A stretch of 64,000 nt of DNA from Alkalibacterium sp034520745 (GCA_034520745.1 JAXHNF010000013.1:1-64000); one strand, 5' to 3'. Shown: positions 26,675-38,819, counted from the stretch's first letter. Notes: generated from the letters alone by a model not told the origin. A program made the numbers and translations.

Positions 26675-27281
26675 ATGACAGATCACTATTTTACATCCAA
26701 ACCGAATGCAAAAGAAAATGAAAAAAACTTTGAAGTCACTTTAAAAGGAAACAAGTTGAAATTTTACACAGATTCAGGCGTTTTTTCCAAAGAGCGTGTC
26801 GATTACGGCTCTCGGGTGATGATCGACGCCATCGACCCTTCTGTATTCCCGAATGAAAAAGTACTGGATATGGGGTGCGGCTACGGGCCGGTGGGCTTAT
26901 CTTTAGCCAAAGCTTTCCCGCAGTTGAACATTGAGATGGTGGATGTCAACGAACGGGCCCTTAACCTGGCTAGAAAAAATGCTGATGAAAATGCAGTCAA
27001 AAATGTGAAGATCTATCTTTCTTCAATATATGAGAATGTTGAAGAAAAGTCTTTTGGTGCAGTGATCTCCAATCCGCCGATAAGGGCAGGAAAGAAAGTC
27101 GTGCATCGGATCATTTCAGACGCGCTATGAGCATCTGGCTGATCAGGGCATTCTGATCATCGTATCCAGAAAAAAGCAGGGTGCGCCAAGCGCCAGGCAA
27201 AAGATGATCGATGTTTTTGGGAATGTGGAACGCATCGGCCTGGACAAGGGCTACTGGGTACTGCAGGCAATTAAAAACTAA
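26675..27281 (+). CDS. Class I SAM-dependent methyltransferase, YbxB/RsmC-like (one frameshift)
   Basis: About 201 residues. N-terminal DHYFTSKPNAKENEK, then FYTDSGVFSKERVDYGSRVM, SAM motif I VLDMGCGYGPVGL, acidic motif II VDVNERALNLARKN and the catalytic SNPPIRAGKK, the signature of guanine N2 methyltransferases acting on rRNA. The frame breaks near 27115; joined, it continues RYEHLADQGILIIVSRKKQG to a stop at 27281. The same gene (ybxB) lies between rplL and rpoB in B. subtilis. The ATG at 26675 follows AAGAGG. Confidence 0.9.
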
Positions 27282-27301
27282 AATTCTGATGGAATAAATC
27301 G

Positions 27302-27334
27302 AAAAAACTGCGGCCTGCGGGTCGCAGTTTTTTT
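27302..27334 (+). terminator. Intrinsic terminator before the rpoB leader
   Basis: AAAAAACTGCG pairs with CGCAGTTTTTT around GCCTGCGGGT and is followed by further Ts. It ends the methyltransferase gene 20 nt after its stop. Confidence 0.92.
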
Positions 27335-27405
27335 GTACAAGGAACGTGTTCAGAAGACTTGATCAGACCGATCATTGCAGGCAGGCATTAAATACAGATT
27401 TCCCC

Positions 27406-27434
27406 TTGACGATAGTGGGCATTTACTGTAAAGT
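27406..27434 (+). promoter_or_regulatory. Predicted rpoB promoter
   Basis: TTGACG (27406-27411), 17-bp spacer, TAAAGT (27429-27434). It lies after the preceding terminator and would give a 5' leader of about 265 nt for rpoBC. Confidence 0.6.
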
Positions 27435-27506
27435 TAATAGACGCTAAACAAAGTATGAAAATGAAACACGTGCGAAATATTGTCCGTACGCGATTTCTGA
27501 AGCTAA

Positions 27507-27604
27507 ACAAAAGAATGTGTGATGAATACACCTGTATCGTTCACTAATCTTTTGTCTTTTTTTTGGCCTAAAACAGGGTAAAACCCATCTGTTTAATCGG
27601 ATGG
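27507..27604 (+). promoter_or_regulatory. rpoBC leader with attenuator-like hairpin
   Basis: ACAAAAGA (27507-27514) pairs with TCTTTTGT (27548-27555), with GTGT/ACAC inside, followed by a run of eight Ts (27557-27564). That is an intrinsic-terminator shape inside the leader. A second hairpin CCATC (27585-27589) / GATGG (27600-27604) follows, and GGCCT (27565-27569) can pair with AGGCC (27654-27658). No known family was recognised. Confidence 0.55.
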
Positions 27605-27706
27605 TAATAATTGTAACCGGATTGTAATCTTGAAATTATGTACGATCCGACTCAGGCCAGAAGCTTCTGATTATGACGACTAGTGACTATTTATGAGGTG
27701 AAGAGG

Positions 27707-30700
27707 TTGGCAGGCCAAGACGTAAAATACGGCAAGCACCGTACACGCAGAAGTTATTCACGAATCAGTGAAGTATTAGAACTTCCAAACTTAATCGAAA
27801 TTCAGACTAATTCATATGACTGGTTCTTGGAAGATGGACTTAAGGACATGTTCAAAGACATATCTCCTGTAGAAGACTTTTCCGGAAATCTGGCACTGGA
27901 GTTTACCGACTATCAGTTCCAGGAACCGAAATACACCGTAGACGAAGCAAGACAGCACGACGCAAACTATTCAGCACCTTTATATGTGAAGCTCCGTCTG
28001 ATTGTCAAAGACACAGGTGAAGTAAAAGAGCAGGAAGTATTCTTCGGCGACTTCCCATTGATGACTGAACAGGGCACCTTTATCATAAACGGTTCCGAAC
28101 GTGTCATCGTTTCCCAGCTTGTCCGTTCACCGGGTGTTTACTTCCATCCTAAAGTTGAGAAGAACGGCATGGAAGGGTTCGGCTCGACCGTTATCCCTAA
28201 CCGTGGGGCCTGGCTGGAACACGAAACAGATTCCAAAGGCTTATCCAATGTACGTATCGACCGTACGCGTAAAATCCCATTGAGTGTTCTTGTTCGTGCC
28301 TTAGGGTTCGGATCGGACGATGAGATCCTGGATATTTTCGGATCCAATGAAAGCTTGTCCGCAACACTTGAAAAAGACGTGCACAAAAACATCTCCGACT
28401 CTCGTGTCGAAGAAGCGCTGAAAGACGTCTATGAACGTCTGCGTCCGGGCGAACCAAAGACTGCTGATTCATCACGCAGCCTGCTGACTACACGTTTCTT
28501 TGATCCTAAAGCGTTATGATCTGGCACGTGTCGGCCGGCTATAAAATGAATAAAAAACTTGACCTGAAAATCCGCCTGATGGGACTTACTCTGGCAGAAT
28601 CGCTTGTTGACGGTGAAACGGGAGAACTCCTGGCTAAAGAAGGCACGCTGATCACTCGCGAAGTCATGGACGAATTAGGCCCGCATCTCGATAATGGGCT
28701 TAACCACGTCACGCTGCATCCATCAGATGATGGCGTCGTGCCCGAGCCGATCGAACTGCAGATCGTGAAAGTCTATGCACCGCAGGACAGCGAACGTGTC
28801 ATTCACGTCATCGGCAATAACCGTCCGGACAAAGAAGTGAAGTACATCATTCCTGCAGACGTGATTGCATCGATGAGTTATTTCTTCAATCTTCAAGAAG
28901 GCGTCGGCGAAACCGATGATATCGACCACTTAGGAAACCGACGTATTCGTTCTGTCGGCGAACTCCTGCAGAATCAGTTCCGTATCGGCTTGTCCCGTAT
29001 GGAACGTGTGGTGCGCGAGCGTATGTCTATTCAGGACACCGTCTACGACAACACCGCAGCAGCTGGTCAATATCCGTCCGGTCGTTGCTTCGATCAAAGA
29101 GTTCTTCGGATCATCTCAGCTGTCACAGTTCATGGATCAGACGAACCCTCTGGGCGAGCTGACGCACAAGAGACGTCTGTCAGCCTTGGGGCCCGGCGGT
29201 TTGACTCGTGACCGTGCCGGCTATGAAGTCAGGGACGTTCACTATTCCCACTATGGCCGTATGTGTCCGATCGAAACGCCTGAGGGACCAAACATCGGGC
29301 TGATCAACAGCCTGTCATCTTATGCAAAAATCAATGAATTCGGCTTTATCGAAACACCTTACCGTAAAGTAGACAAGAAAACACACCGTGTTACAGATGA
29401 AGATCAGTTACCTGACTGCAGACGAAGAGGATCTCTACGTTGTCGCTCAGGCAAATGCGCCGCTTAACGAAGACGGCTCATTCAAAAATGATCTGGTACT
29501 GGCACGTACAAAAAACAATAATGAAGAACTGGATGTATCCAAAGTGGACTACATGGACGTTTCGCCTAAACAGGTTGTTTCGGTAGCGACGGCATGCATA
29601 CCATTCCTGGAAAACGATGACTCCAACCGTGCTTTGATGGGTGCGAACATGCAGCGTCAGGCCGTTCCATTGATCCAGCCGGAAGGACCGCTTGTCGGAA
29701 CAGGTATGGAACATACAGCTGCCCGCTGATTCCGGTGCTGCGATCATTGCCAAAAATTCGGGTACTGTCGAGTATGTCGATGCGAAGCAGATCCGTGTCA
29801 GACGTGAAGACGGTGGACTGGATAAATATCATATAGCCAAATTCAAACGTTCCAATGCCGGAACCTCTTACAACCAGCGCGCACTGGCAAAACACGGCGA
29901 AGTGGTTGAAAAAGGAGATATCCTGGCTGACGGCCCTTCAATGGAAAACGGTGAAATGGCAATCGGGAAAAATCCGCTGATCGCCTTTACAACCTTTGAC
30001 GGATATAACTTTGAAGATGCGATCATCATGAGCGAGCGTCTGGTCAAAGATGATGTCTATACCTCCATTCATATCGAGGAACACGAATCAGAAGCGAGAG
30101 ACACCAAGCTCGGACCTGAAGAAATCACACGCGAACTGCCGAATGTCAGCGAAGAAGCGCTGAAGAATCTGGACGACCGCGGAATCATACCGCATCGGCG
30201 CAGAAGTCCACGACGGAGATATCCTGGTCGGTAAAGTAACACCTAAAGGCGTATCCGAGCTTTCGGCAGAAGAAAAACTGCTGCACGCTATTTTCGGTGA
30301 AAAAGCCCGTGAGGTCAGAGATACATCACTTCGTGTCGCACACGGGGGCGGCGGGATCGTTCATGACGTCAAGATCTTCACACGTGAATCCGGAGATGAA
30401 CTGTCTCCAGGCGTAAACTATCTTGTTCGTGTATTCATCGTACAGAAACGTAAAATCAACGTCGGCGACAAACTTGCCGGACGTCACGGAAACAAAGGGG
30501 TTGTATCCCTGATACTCCCTGAGGAAGATATGCCGTTCATGCCGGACGGTACACCTGTGGATATCATGCTGAACCCTCTCGGGGTACCTTCACGTATGAA
30601 TATCGGGCAGGTCATCGAACTTCATATGGGTATGGCCGCCCGCAAGTTAGGTATTCACATGGCCACACCAGTATTTGACGGTGCCACAGATGAAGACGTC

Positions 30701-31326
30701 TGGGCAACGATCAAAGAAGCGGGCATGGATGACGATGCCAAGACCGTTCTCTATGACGGCCGTACAGGCGAAGAATTCGACAACAAAGTATCCGTCGGTG
30801 TCATGTACTATATCAAACTGGCCCACATGGTCGATGATAAACTGCATGCACGTTCGACCGGACCATACTCACTTGTTACACAACAGCCGCTTGGTGGTAA
30901 AGCACAATTCGGTGGACAGCGTTTCGGTGAGATGGAAGTATGGGCACTAGAAGCATACGGTGCCGCTTATACCCTTCAGGAAATCCTGACTTATAAATCA
31001 GATGACGTGGTTGGTCGAGTGAAAACATACGAAGCCATCGTCAAAGGCGAAACCATTCCAAAACCTGGTGTACCTGGAGATTGTTCCGTGTTCTCGTCAA
31101 GGAACTACAAGCGTTGGGACTTGATCTGAAAGTACTGGATATCAATAAAGAAGACATTGATCTTCAGGATACAGATGAAGATGATGATTTCGGAAATATC
31201 GATTCGTTGGAAAAAATGAAAAAAGAACAGGACGAAAAACGTGCTGAAGAGGCTCGCAAGAAAGCTGAAGAAGAAACAGCACGTATGGAACAGCAAGGAC
31301 AGGATCAGGAACAGGAACAAGAGTAA
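27707..31326 (+). CDS. rpoB: DNA-directed RNA polymerase subunit beta (six frameshifts)
   Basis: RNA polymerase beta subunit, about 1,205 residues. TTG start at 27707 after GAGGTG, giving the usual beginning and SYSRISEVLELPNLIEIQT. The rifampicin pocket (GSSQLSQFMDQTNPLGELTH then KRRLSALGPGG) has the sensitive-type Asp, His and Ser residues. Further on are FDGYNFEDAI, GDKLAGRHGNKG and GGKAQFGGQRFGEMEVWALE. Frame breaks occur near 28512, 29060, 29400, 29712, 30187 and 31080; each restores a canonical sequence. The C-terminal tail is a highly charged, Gln- and Glu-rich coil of about 50 residues. It is followed by rpoC after 123 nt. Confidence 0.96.
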
Positions 31327-31449
31327 CTCAGACAGACCGGATGTGAGCCTGGCCGAAAAGCCGGCTCCCGTTCAGCTGTTCTAAAAATAGAGGAATAGAT
31401 ACGTGAAGCATAGGGCAGCTTCATAATCTACTAAAGGGAGGTAGCCCCT

Positions 31450-34400
31450 TTGATCGATGTAAATAAATTTGAAAGTATCCAGATCGGATTGGCTTCACCA
31501 GATAAGATCCGTAGTTGGTCTTATGGAGAAGTGAAAAAACCAGAAACAATCAATTACCGAACACTTAAACCAGAAAAAGACGGTTTATTCTGTGAAAGAA
31601 TATTCGGACCGTCCAAAGACTATGAATGTGCCTGCGGCAAGTACAAGCGTGTCCATTACAAAGGGATCGTCTGTGACCGCTGTGGGGTCGAAGTAACCAA
31701 ATCCAAAGTCCGTAGAGAACGCATGGGACATCTGGAACTGGCTGCTCCGGTCACGCATATCTGGTATTTCAAGGGCATCCCAAGTCGTATGGGTCTGATT
31801 TTAGACATGTCACCACGTGCGCTGGAAGAGATCATTTATTTCGCTTCCTACGTTGTGATCGATCCAGGCGATACGCCGCTCGAGAAAAAGCAATTGATGA
31901 CTGAAAGAGAATACCGTGAACGCCGTGCACAGTACGGGAATAAATTCCAGGCAGATATCGGTGCCGAAGCGATCAAGTCACTGCTCAACAGTGTTGATCT
32001 GATCGAAGAAGTCAAAGAGCTGAAAGAACTGCTTCAATCGGCTACGGGTCAGAAACGCACCCGTGCGATTCGCCGTCTCGATATCCTGGAAGCATTCAGA
32101 AATTCAGGCAATGACCCGTCATGGATGGTCATGGACGTTGTGCCGATCATCCCGCCGGAACTAATGACCAATGGTTCAGCTTGAAGGTGGACGTTTCGCA
32201 ACAAGTGACCTGAACGATTTGTATCGTCGCGTCATCAACCGTAACAACCGTCTGAAACGCCTGCTGGATCTTAACGCACCGCATATCATTGTTCAGAATG
32301 AAAAACGCATGCTGCAGGAAGCCGTCGATGCATTAGTCGATAATGGCCGTCGCGGCCGTGCCGTGACCGGACCGGGCAACCGTCCGCTTAAATCTCTTTC
32401 TCATATGCTGAAAGGGAAACAGGGACGTTTCCGTCAGAACTTGCTGGGTAAACGTGTCGACTATTCTGGTCGTTCCGTTATCGTTGTCGGACCGACACTG
32501 AAAATGTATCAGTGCGGTCTGCCGAAAGAAATGGCTATTGAACTCTTCAAACCATTCGTCATGCGCGAACTGGTCGCCAGAGAGATCGCCAACAACATCA
32601 AAAACGCCAAACGTAAAGTCGAGCGTATGGATGAAGAAGTATGGGCCGTTCTGGAAGACGTCATCCGCGAACACCCGGTCCTGCTTAACCGCGCACCGAC
32701 ACTTCACAGACTGGGTATCCAGGCATTTGAGCCGGTCCTCGTTGAAGGTAAAGCGATCCGTCTGCATCGCTGGTCTGTGAAGCATACAATGCCGACTTTG
32801 ACGGTGACCAGATGGCTGTTCACGTCCCGCTAAGTGATGAAGCGCAGGCAGAAGCACGTATCCTGATGCTTGGCGCACAGAACATTTTGAATCCGAAAGA
32901 CGGTAAACCTGTTGTTACACCATCTCAGGATATGGTTTTAGGTAACTATTATCTAACGATGGAAGTGGTCGGCAAGATCGGCGAAGGCATGATTTTCTCA
33001 AGTACTGCCGAAGCTATTCAAGCTTACCAGACAGGTTATGTTCACCTGCATTCGCGTGTCGCTGTACATGCTTCATCGTTGCCGGACAAACCGTTTACAG
33101 ATTCACAGAAAGACCAGTTTCTGATCACGACTGTCGGGAAACTGATTTTCAATGAGATCATGCCAAAAGAATTTCCATACTTGAACGAACCGACTCCGGA
33201 AAATCTGGAAAAACAGACACCGGACAAGTATTTCGTCCCTTATGGAACAAACATCAGGGAACATATCAGTGACATGCCGATCATTGAACCGTTCAAGAAG
33301 AAAAACCTAAGCAGTATCATTGCTGAAGTCTTCAAACGATTCCAGGTCACAGAAACATCCAAGATGCTTGATAAGATGAAAAACCTCGGATACGGCTACT
33401 CAACGAAATCAGGAATCACCGTCGGTATTGCCGACATATCTGATCTTAAAGAAAAAGAAGAGATTCTGGAACAGGCCCACAAACAGGTGGACCGAATCAA
33501 TGCTTCACACCGACGTGGCCTGATAACAGAAGAAGAACGTTATACGGCTGTCATCGAAGTATGGACTAAAACCAAAGACACGATCCAGGAACACCTGATG
33601 ACTACACTTGACAATCACAACAACATCTTCATGATGAGTGATTCCGGTGCCCGTGGTAACATCTCCAACTTTACCCAGTTAGCGGGTATGCGTGGACTGA
33701 TGGCTGCGCCGAGTGGACGGATCATGGAACTGCCGATCACTTCGAACTTCCGTGAAGGGCTGTCTGTTCTGGAAATGTTCATCTCGACTCACGGAGCCCG
33801 TAAAGGGATGACAGATACCGCGCTGAAAACAGCCGACTCCGGGTATCTTACCCGTCGTCTGGTCGATGTGGCGCAGGATGTCATTATCCGTAACGAAGAC
33901 TGTGGCACAAAACGCGGTCTGGCTGTTGAAGCAATCAAAGACGGCAATGAAATCATCGAACCATTAGATGAGCGTATCATCGGGCGCTATGCCCGCAAGA
34001 CCGTCAGACATCCTGAATCAGGAGACGTCATGGTTGCCGAGAATGAACTGATCACTGAAGATCTGGCCAAACAGATCGTAGATTCAGGTATCGAACAGGT
34101 CACGATCCGTTCGGCCTTCACATGTAACGCCAAACACGGTGTATGTAAGAAATGCTACGGTCGCAACCTGGCTACCGGACGTGAAGTCGAAGTCGGGGAA
34201 GCGGTCGGAACGATTGCAGCTCAGTCTATCGGCGAACCGGGTACTCAGTTGACGATGCGTACCTTCCATACCGGCGGAGTTGCCGGTGACGATATCACGC
34301 AGGGTCTTCCTCGTGTTCAGGAAATCTTTGAAGCCAGACATCCTAAAGGTCAGGCTGTCATTACTGAAGTAACCGGTGAAGTCATCTCGATCGATGAAAA

Positions 34401-35085
34401 AGCAGGCGAAAGAACCAAAGAAATCACAGTGAAAGGTGCAACAGATACACGTACCTACACCGTGCCAAGTAATGCGCGTATGCGTGTCAAAGAAGGAAGC
34501 TTCATTGAACGTGGTGACGCCTTCAATGAAGGGTCGATCGATCCGAAGCAGCTCCTTGCAGTCAGCGATGTCATCAAACTGCAGAATTATCTGCTGAAAG
34601 AGGTACAGTATGCTTACCGCAGTCAAGGGGTGGAAATCGGCGATAAACACATCGAAGTCATGGTGCGTCAGATGCTGCAGAAAGTTCGTGTTCTCGATCC
34701 GGGTGACACCAATATCCTGCCGGGCAGCCTGATCGATGTGGATGATTTCAAACAGGCAAACAAAGATACTTTGCTTTCTGGAGGACTTCCTGCAACGGCC
34801 CGTTCAGTGCTCTTAGGTATTACGAAAGCGTCGCTTGAAACGAACAGTTTCTTATCTGCCGCTTCGTTCCAGGAAACGACACGTATCCTGACAGATGCTG
34901 CCATCAGAGGGAAAAATGATCCGCTTATCGGACTCAAGGAAAATGTTATTATCGGTAAATCTATTCCAGCCGGAACAGGTATGAAAGTGTATAATGACAT
35001 GGAGCCCAAAGAAGTCGGCGTCGTCAGCGAGAACGTTTATAGTATCACCGATGAACAGAAGCAGTCTGAAAAAACAGAACAATAA
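31450..35085 (+). CDS. rpoC: DNA-directed RNA polymerase subunit beta' (two frameshifts)
   Basis: Beta' subunit, about 1,211 residues. TTG start at 31450 after AAAGGGAGG. The zinc-binding N terminus has CACGKY and CDRCGVE, then GHLELAAPVTHIWYFKG. The catalytic NADFDGDQM (three magnesium-binding Asp) spans about 32793-32818. The trigger-loop region has MRGLMAAPSGRIMELPI, GARKGMTDTALKTADSGYLT, and GEPGTQLTMRTFHTGG. A second zinc site includes CNAKHGVCKKCYG. Breaks are near 32163 (LRPMVQLEGGRF restored) and near 32785; the two cancel so the overall length is normal. Confidence 0.97.
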
Positions 35086-35158
35086 ACTTTAAAGGGAAAC
35101 AGAGCGGCGTCAGCTGCTCTGTGATACCCTGATATTTTGAAAAAAATCAGGTCATCTA

Positions 35159-35187
35159 TTGACACTGAATTCTACACGTGATATTAT
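35159..35187 (+). promoter_or_regulatory. Promoter of the str operon
   Basis: Consensus -35 TTGACA (35159-35164), 17-bp spacer, TATTAT (35182-35187). It lies in the 338-nt gap between rpoC and rpsL. A non-terminator hairpin ACAGAGC/GCTCTGT (35099-35122) just after rpoC precedes it. Confidence 0.85.
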
Positions 35188-35311
35188 GCTATAGGTGCTT
35201 TTGTGTACAGATTCCTGTTCTGGATTCGTCCAGCTCAAAAGAAAAACAGTCGTTCTGACTGATGCACAAAAGCCATTATAGTCATATATTCAGGTATCTG
35301 AGAATGCATAA

Positions 35312-35346
35312 GATTCGCATCAAGCATGCGATCATTCTTTTTTGCT
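35312..35346 (+). terminator. Attenuator-like hairpin in the rpsL leader
   Basis: GATTCGCAT pairs with ATGCGATC (one bulged T) around CAAGC, with flanking AGAATG (35301) and CATTCT (35333-35338), running into TTTTTTGCTTTT. It lies about 120 nt into the leader and 75 nt before the rpsL start, so it looks like a transcription attenuator for the str operon. Confidence 0.65.
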
Positions 35347-35422
35347 TTTCAATGAACCACCTGGATGTGTGGGTCTAGAAATTAAAAAGAAATTAAGTTT
35401 GAATGAAGGGAGGACACATGAA

Positions 35423-35833
35423 ATGCCTACAATGAATCAACTGATCCGTAAACCTCGTAAATCCAAAGTAAGCAAGTCTGAATCACCAGCTTTGAATAAA
35501 GGTTACAACACTCAAAAACGCAAGCAGACAACGGTATATTCTCCACAAAAACGTGGTGTTTGTACTCGTGTGGGAACAATGACTCCTAAAAAACCTAACT
35601 CAGCGTTACGTAAATATGCACGTGTTCGTTTATCTAACATGATCGAAGTGACTGCATATATTCCGGGTGAAGGACATAACCTGCAGGAACACAGCGTGGT
35701 ACTTATCCGTGGCGGTCGAGTAAAAGACTTGCCGGGAGTACGTTACCATATCGTTCGTGGTGCTCTTGATACTGCTGGAGTATCTGACCGTAAGCAAAGC
35801 CGTTCTAAATACGGAACAAAACGCGCAAAATAA
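35423..35833 (+). CDS. rpsL: 30S ribosomal protein S12
   Basis: S12, 136 residues, of the decoding centre. It contains GVCTRVGTMTPKKPNSALRK (wild-type Lys at the streptomycin position), PGEGHNLQEHSVVLIRGG and the second streptomycin site VKDLPGVRYH. The start at 35423 (ATG, MPTMNQLIRK) has GGGAGG 9 nt upstream. First gene of the str operon. Confidence 0.97.
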   Translation: MPTMNQLIRKPRKSKVSKSESPALNKGYNTQKRKQTTVYSPQKRGVCTRVGTMTPKKPNSALRKYARVRLSNMIEVTAYIPGEGHNLQEHSVVLIRGGRVKDLPGVRYHIVRGALDTAGVSDRKQSRSKYGTKRAK

Positions 35834-35955
35834 AAAAGGAAGTGGAGTGAGGCGTTAAGTTCAACCCGACATTTAAACAATGGAGCGGTGAACTGCCGAA
35901 CGAAACTAGACTAAAAAAAATCTGAAATAATTATCTCTTGAAAGGAGGAATTTGA

Positions 35956-36426
35956 ATGCCGCGTAAAGGTCCTGTTGCAAAACGTGATGTATTGCCAGAT
36001 CCAATGTACAATAGTAAATTGGTTTCCCGTTTGATCAACCGCTTGATGGTTGACGGTAAACGTGGGAAAGCATCTTCGATTTTGTATGATGCATTTGATC
36101 AAATCAAAGAAACAACTGGCAATGATCCAATTGAAGTGTTTGAACAAGCACTTAAGAACATCATGCCTGTATTAGAAGTTAAAGCTCGTCGTGTCGGAGG
36201 TTCCAACTACCAAGTACCTGTAGAAGTACGTCCTGACCGTCGTACAACTCTTGCGTTACGCTGGTTAGTTAACTACGCTCGTCTTCGTGGTGAAAACACC
36301 ATGGTCGACCGCTTAGCTAAAGAAATCATGGATGCAGCCAACAACACTGGTGCTGCTGTCCGTAAACGCGAAGAAATCCACCGTATGGCAGAAGCAAACA
36401 AAGCGTTTGCTCACTACCGCTGGTAA
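35956..36426 (+). CDS. rpsG: 30S ribosomal protein S7
   Basis: S7, 156 residues, nucleates the small-subunit head by binding 16S rRNA. It contains MPRKGPVAKRDVLPDP, KLVSRLINRLMVDGKRGKA, VKARRVGGSNYQVPVEV and EIHRMAEANKAFAHYRW at the end. The ATG at 35956 follows AAAGGAGG. In enteric bacteria S7 regulates this operon; no matching site was identified here. Confidence 0.98.
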   Translation: MPRKGPVAKRDVLPDPMYNSKLVSRLINRLMVDGKRGKASSILYDAFDQIKETTGNDPIEVFEQALKNIMPVLEVKARRVGGSNYQVPVEVRPDRRTTLALRWLVNYARLRGENTMVDRLAKEIMDAANNTGAAVRKREEIHRMAEANKAFAHYRW

Positions 36427-36543
36427 GATGATCATTTTGCTGACTTTCTATCTGATAGGAAGTCAGTGGGATTCATCTGATGATACAATATCCGTCTTCA
36501 TAAAAGAATGAAGTGAATTTATTTAAGAGAGGTGTAATGATTA

Positions 36544-38632
36544 GTGGCCAAGAGAAAATTTCCTCTAAAACAAACACGTAATATCGGGATCATGGCGCAT
36601 ATCGATGCTGGTAAAACAACAACGACTGAGCGTATCCTTTATTACACTGGCCGAATCCATAAAATTGGTGAAACTCACGAAGGTGCGTCACAAATGGACT
36701 GGATGGAGCAAGAACAGGAACGTGGAATCACGATCACGTCTGCTGCGACAACAGCTCAATGGAACGACCACCGTGTAAACATCATCGACACTCCAGGACA
36801 CGTGGACTTCACAGTTGAAGTTGAACGTTCACTGCGTGTACTTGATGGTGCGGTAGCCGTTTTAGATGCACAGTCAGGTGTTGAACCACAGACAGAAACA
36901 GTATGGCGTCAGGCAACGACTTATGGCGTACCGCGTATTGTTTTTGTAAACAAAATGGACAAAATCGGTGCAGACTTCCTGCACTCGAATGAAACGCTGC
37001 ATGACCGTCTGCAGGCTAATGCCCATCCGATCCAACTTCCGATTGGTGCCGAAGATGACTTCAAAGGTATTGTCGACTTAGTTGAAATGAAAGCTTGGAT
37101 GTACGGAAATGATTTGGGAACTGAAATCAATGAGATTGATATTCCTGAAGACATGGTTGAATTAGCTAATGAATGGCGTACGAAGTTAGTCGAAGGTGTT
37201 GCAGAAATGGACGAAGAGCTCATGATGCAGTATCTTGAAGGCGAAGAAATCTCTAACAAACAGTTAAAAGATGGAATCCGTAAAGCAACATTGAGTGTAG
37301 AATTCTACCCAGTGCTTGTCGGTTCTGCCTTTAAAAACAAAGGGGTACAACTCCTTTTAGATGCTGTTATCGATTATCTGCCATCACCGCTTGATGTACG
37401 TGCCATTGTTGGACACGAACAAAGAAACCCTGAAGCTGAAGTTAAAGTTGAAGCGGGCGATGACCAGCATTTTGCTGCTTTAGCCTTTAAAGTTATGACA
37501 GACCCATATGTTGGTCGTCTGACATTCTTCCGTGTGTACTCCGGTACATTGGAATCAGGTTCTTATATCCTTAACGCAACAAAAGATTCCCGTGAACGTG
37601 TCGGTCGTATCCTGCAGATGCATGCGAACTCTCGTGAAGAGATTCCTGAAGTGTTCTCTGGAGACATCGCGGCGGCTGTTGGACTTAAAGACACGTCAAC
37701 AGGCGATACTTTATGCGATCCTGGAACATCCAGTGATTCTTGAATCAATGGAATTCCCTGAACCGGTTATCCAAGTTGCCATCGAACCAAAATCTAAAGC
37801 TGACCAGGACAAAATGGGCTTAGCCCTTCAGAAACTGGCTGAAGAAGATCCTACGTTCCGTGCAGAAACGGATCATGAAACTGGAGAAGTTATCATTGCC
37901 GGTATGGGCGAGCTTCACCTGGACATCATCGTTGACCGTATGAAACGTGAATTCAAAGTTGAAGCTAATGTAGGAGCTCCACAAGTATCTTACCGTGAAA
38001 CATTCACGAAACAAGTTGAATCCGAAGGTAAGTTCGTTCGTCAGTCCGGTGGTAAAGGTCAATACGGTCACGTATGGATCGAATTCACACCGAATGAAGA
38101 AGGAGCAGGCTTCGAATTTGAAGATGCTATCGTTGGTGGTGTTGTTCCTCGTGAATACATCCCTGCTGTTAAAGCTGGTCTGGAAGCGTCACTTGACAAT
38201 GGTGTCTTAGCGGGCTATCCATTAGTTGACGTGAAAGCTAAACTTTATGACGGATCATACCACGATGTCGACTCAAACGAGACGGCGTTTAAAGTAGCAG
38301 CGTCACTGGCACTTAAAAATGCCGCTAAAAAAGCCGGTGCTGTTATCCTTGAACCTCTGATGGCTGTTGAAATCACAGTTCCAGAAGATTACATGGGTGA
38401 TATCATGGGTCATATCTCAGCACGTCGAGGAAACATCGAAGGATCTACTCAACGTGGTAACGCAGTAATCGTTAAAGGATTCATTCCTTTATCTGAAATG
38501 TTCGGTTATGCAACGTCATTACGTTCTGCTACACAAGGTCGCGGAACATTTACAATGCAGTTTGACCACTACGAACAAGTGCCTAAGAGCATTGCTGAAG
38601 AAATCATCAAGAAAAATGGTGGAGAAGCTTAA
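36544..38632 (+). CDS. fusA: Elongation factor G (one frameshift)
   Basis: Translocation GTPase, about 695 residues. GTG start at 36544 after GAGAGGTG. G1 is AHIDAGKTTTTERILYY, the switch segment is RGITITSAATT, G3 is DTPGHVDF and G4 is NKMD. Domains IV-V include GKGQYGHVWIEF and GYPLVDVKA. One extra G near 37721 (CCTGGAACAT) shifts the frame; removing it restores DPEHPVILESMEFPEPV. It is followed by a leader and strong promoter for tuf. Confidence 0.96.
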
Positions 38633-38711
38633 TTCAGAGTTGAATCTGAAAGCCGCACTCAGTCAGGGTCTCTGAATGGATTCTTTTGACTGACTGTGCC
38701 TCTGCTATATA

Positions 38712-38740
38712 TTGATTTTATACCGGTCTATCGGTATAAT
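38712..38740 (+). promoter_or_regulatory. Promoter of tuf
   Basis: TTGATT (38712-38717), 17-bp spacer, TATAAT (38735-38740). An imperfect hairpin (TCAGTCA/TGACTGA, 38665-38695) without a T-run lies just before it. tuf can thus be made independently of the str operon. Confidence 0.85.
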
Positions 38741-38819
38741 GAATGAGTGAAAATAGAAATAGAAAATCGTTTCTATTTTAAAAAAATTAGAACAGAACCC
38801 TAAGGAGGAAATGTTTAAA

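Noticed and set aside
27707..31326. Programmed ribosomal frameshifting in rpoB and other genes
   Set aside because: The breaks occur at unrelated sequences in both directions, lack slippery heptamers with stimulatory structures, and hit genes never known to be recoded. Assembly indels explain them more simply.
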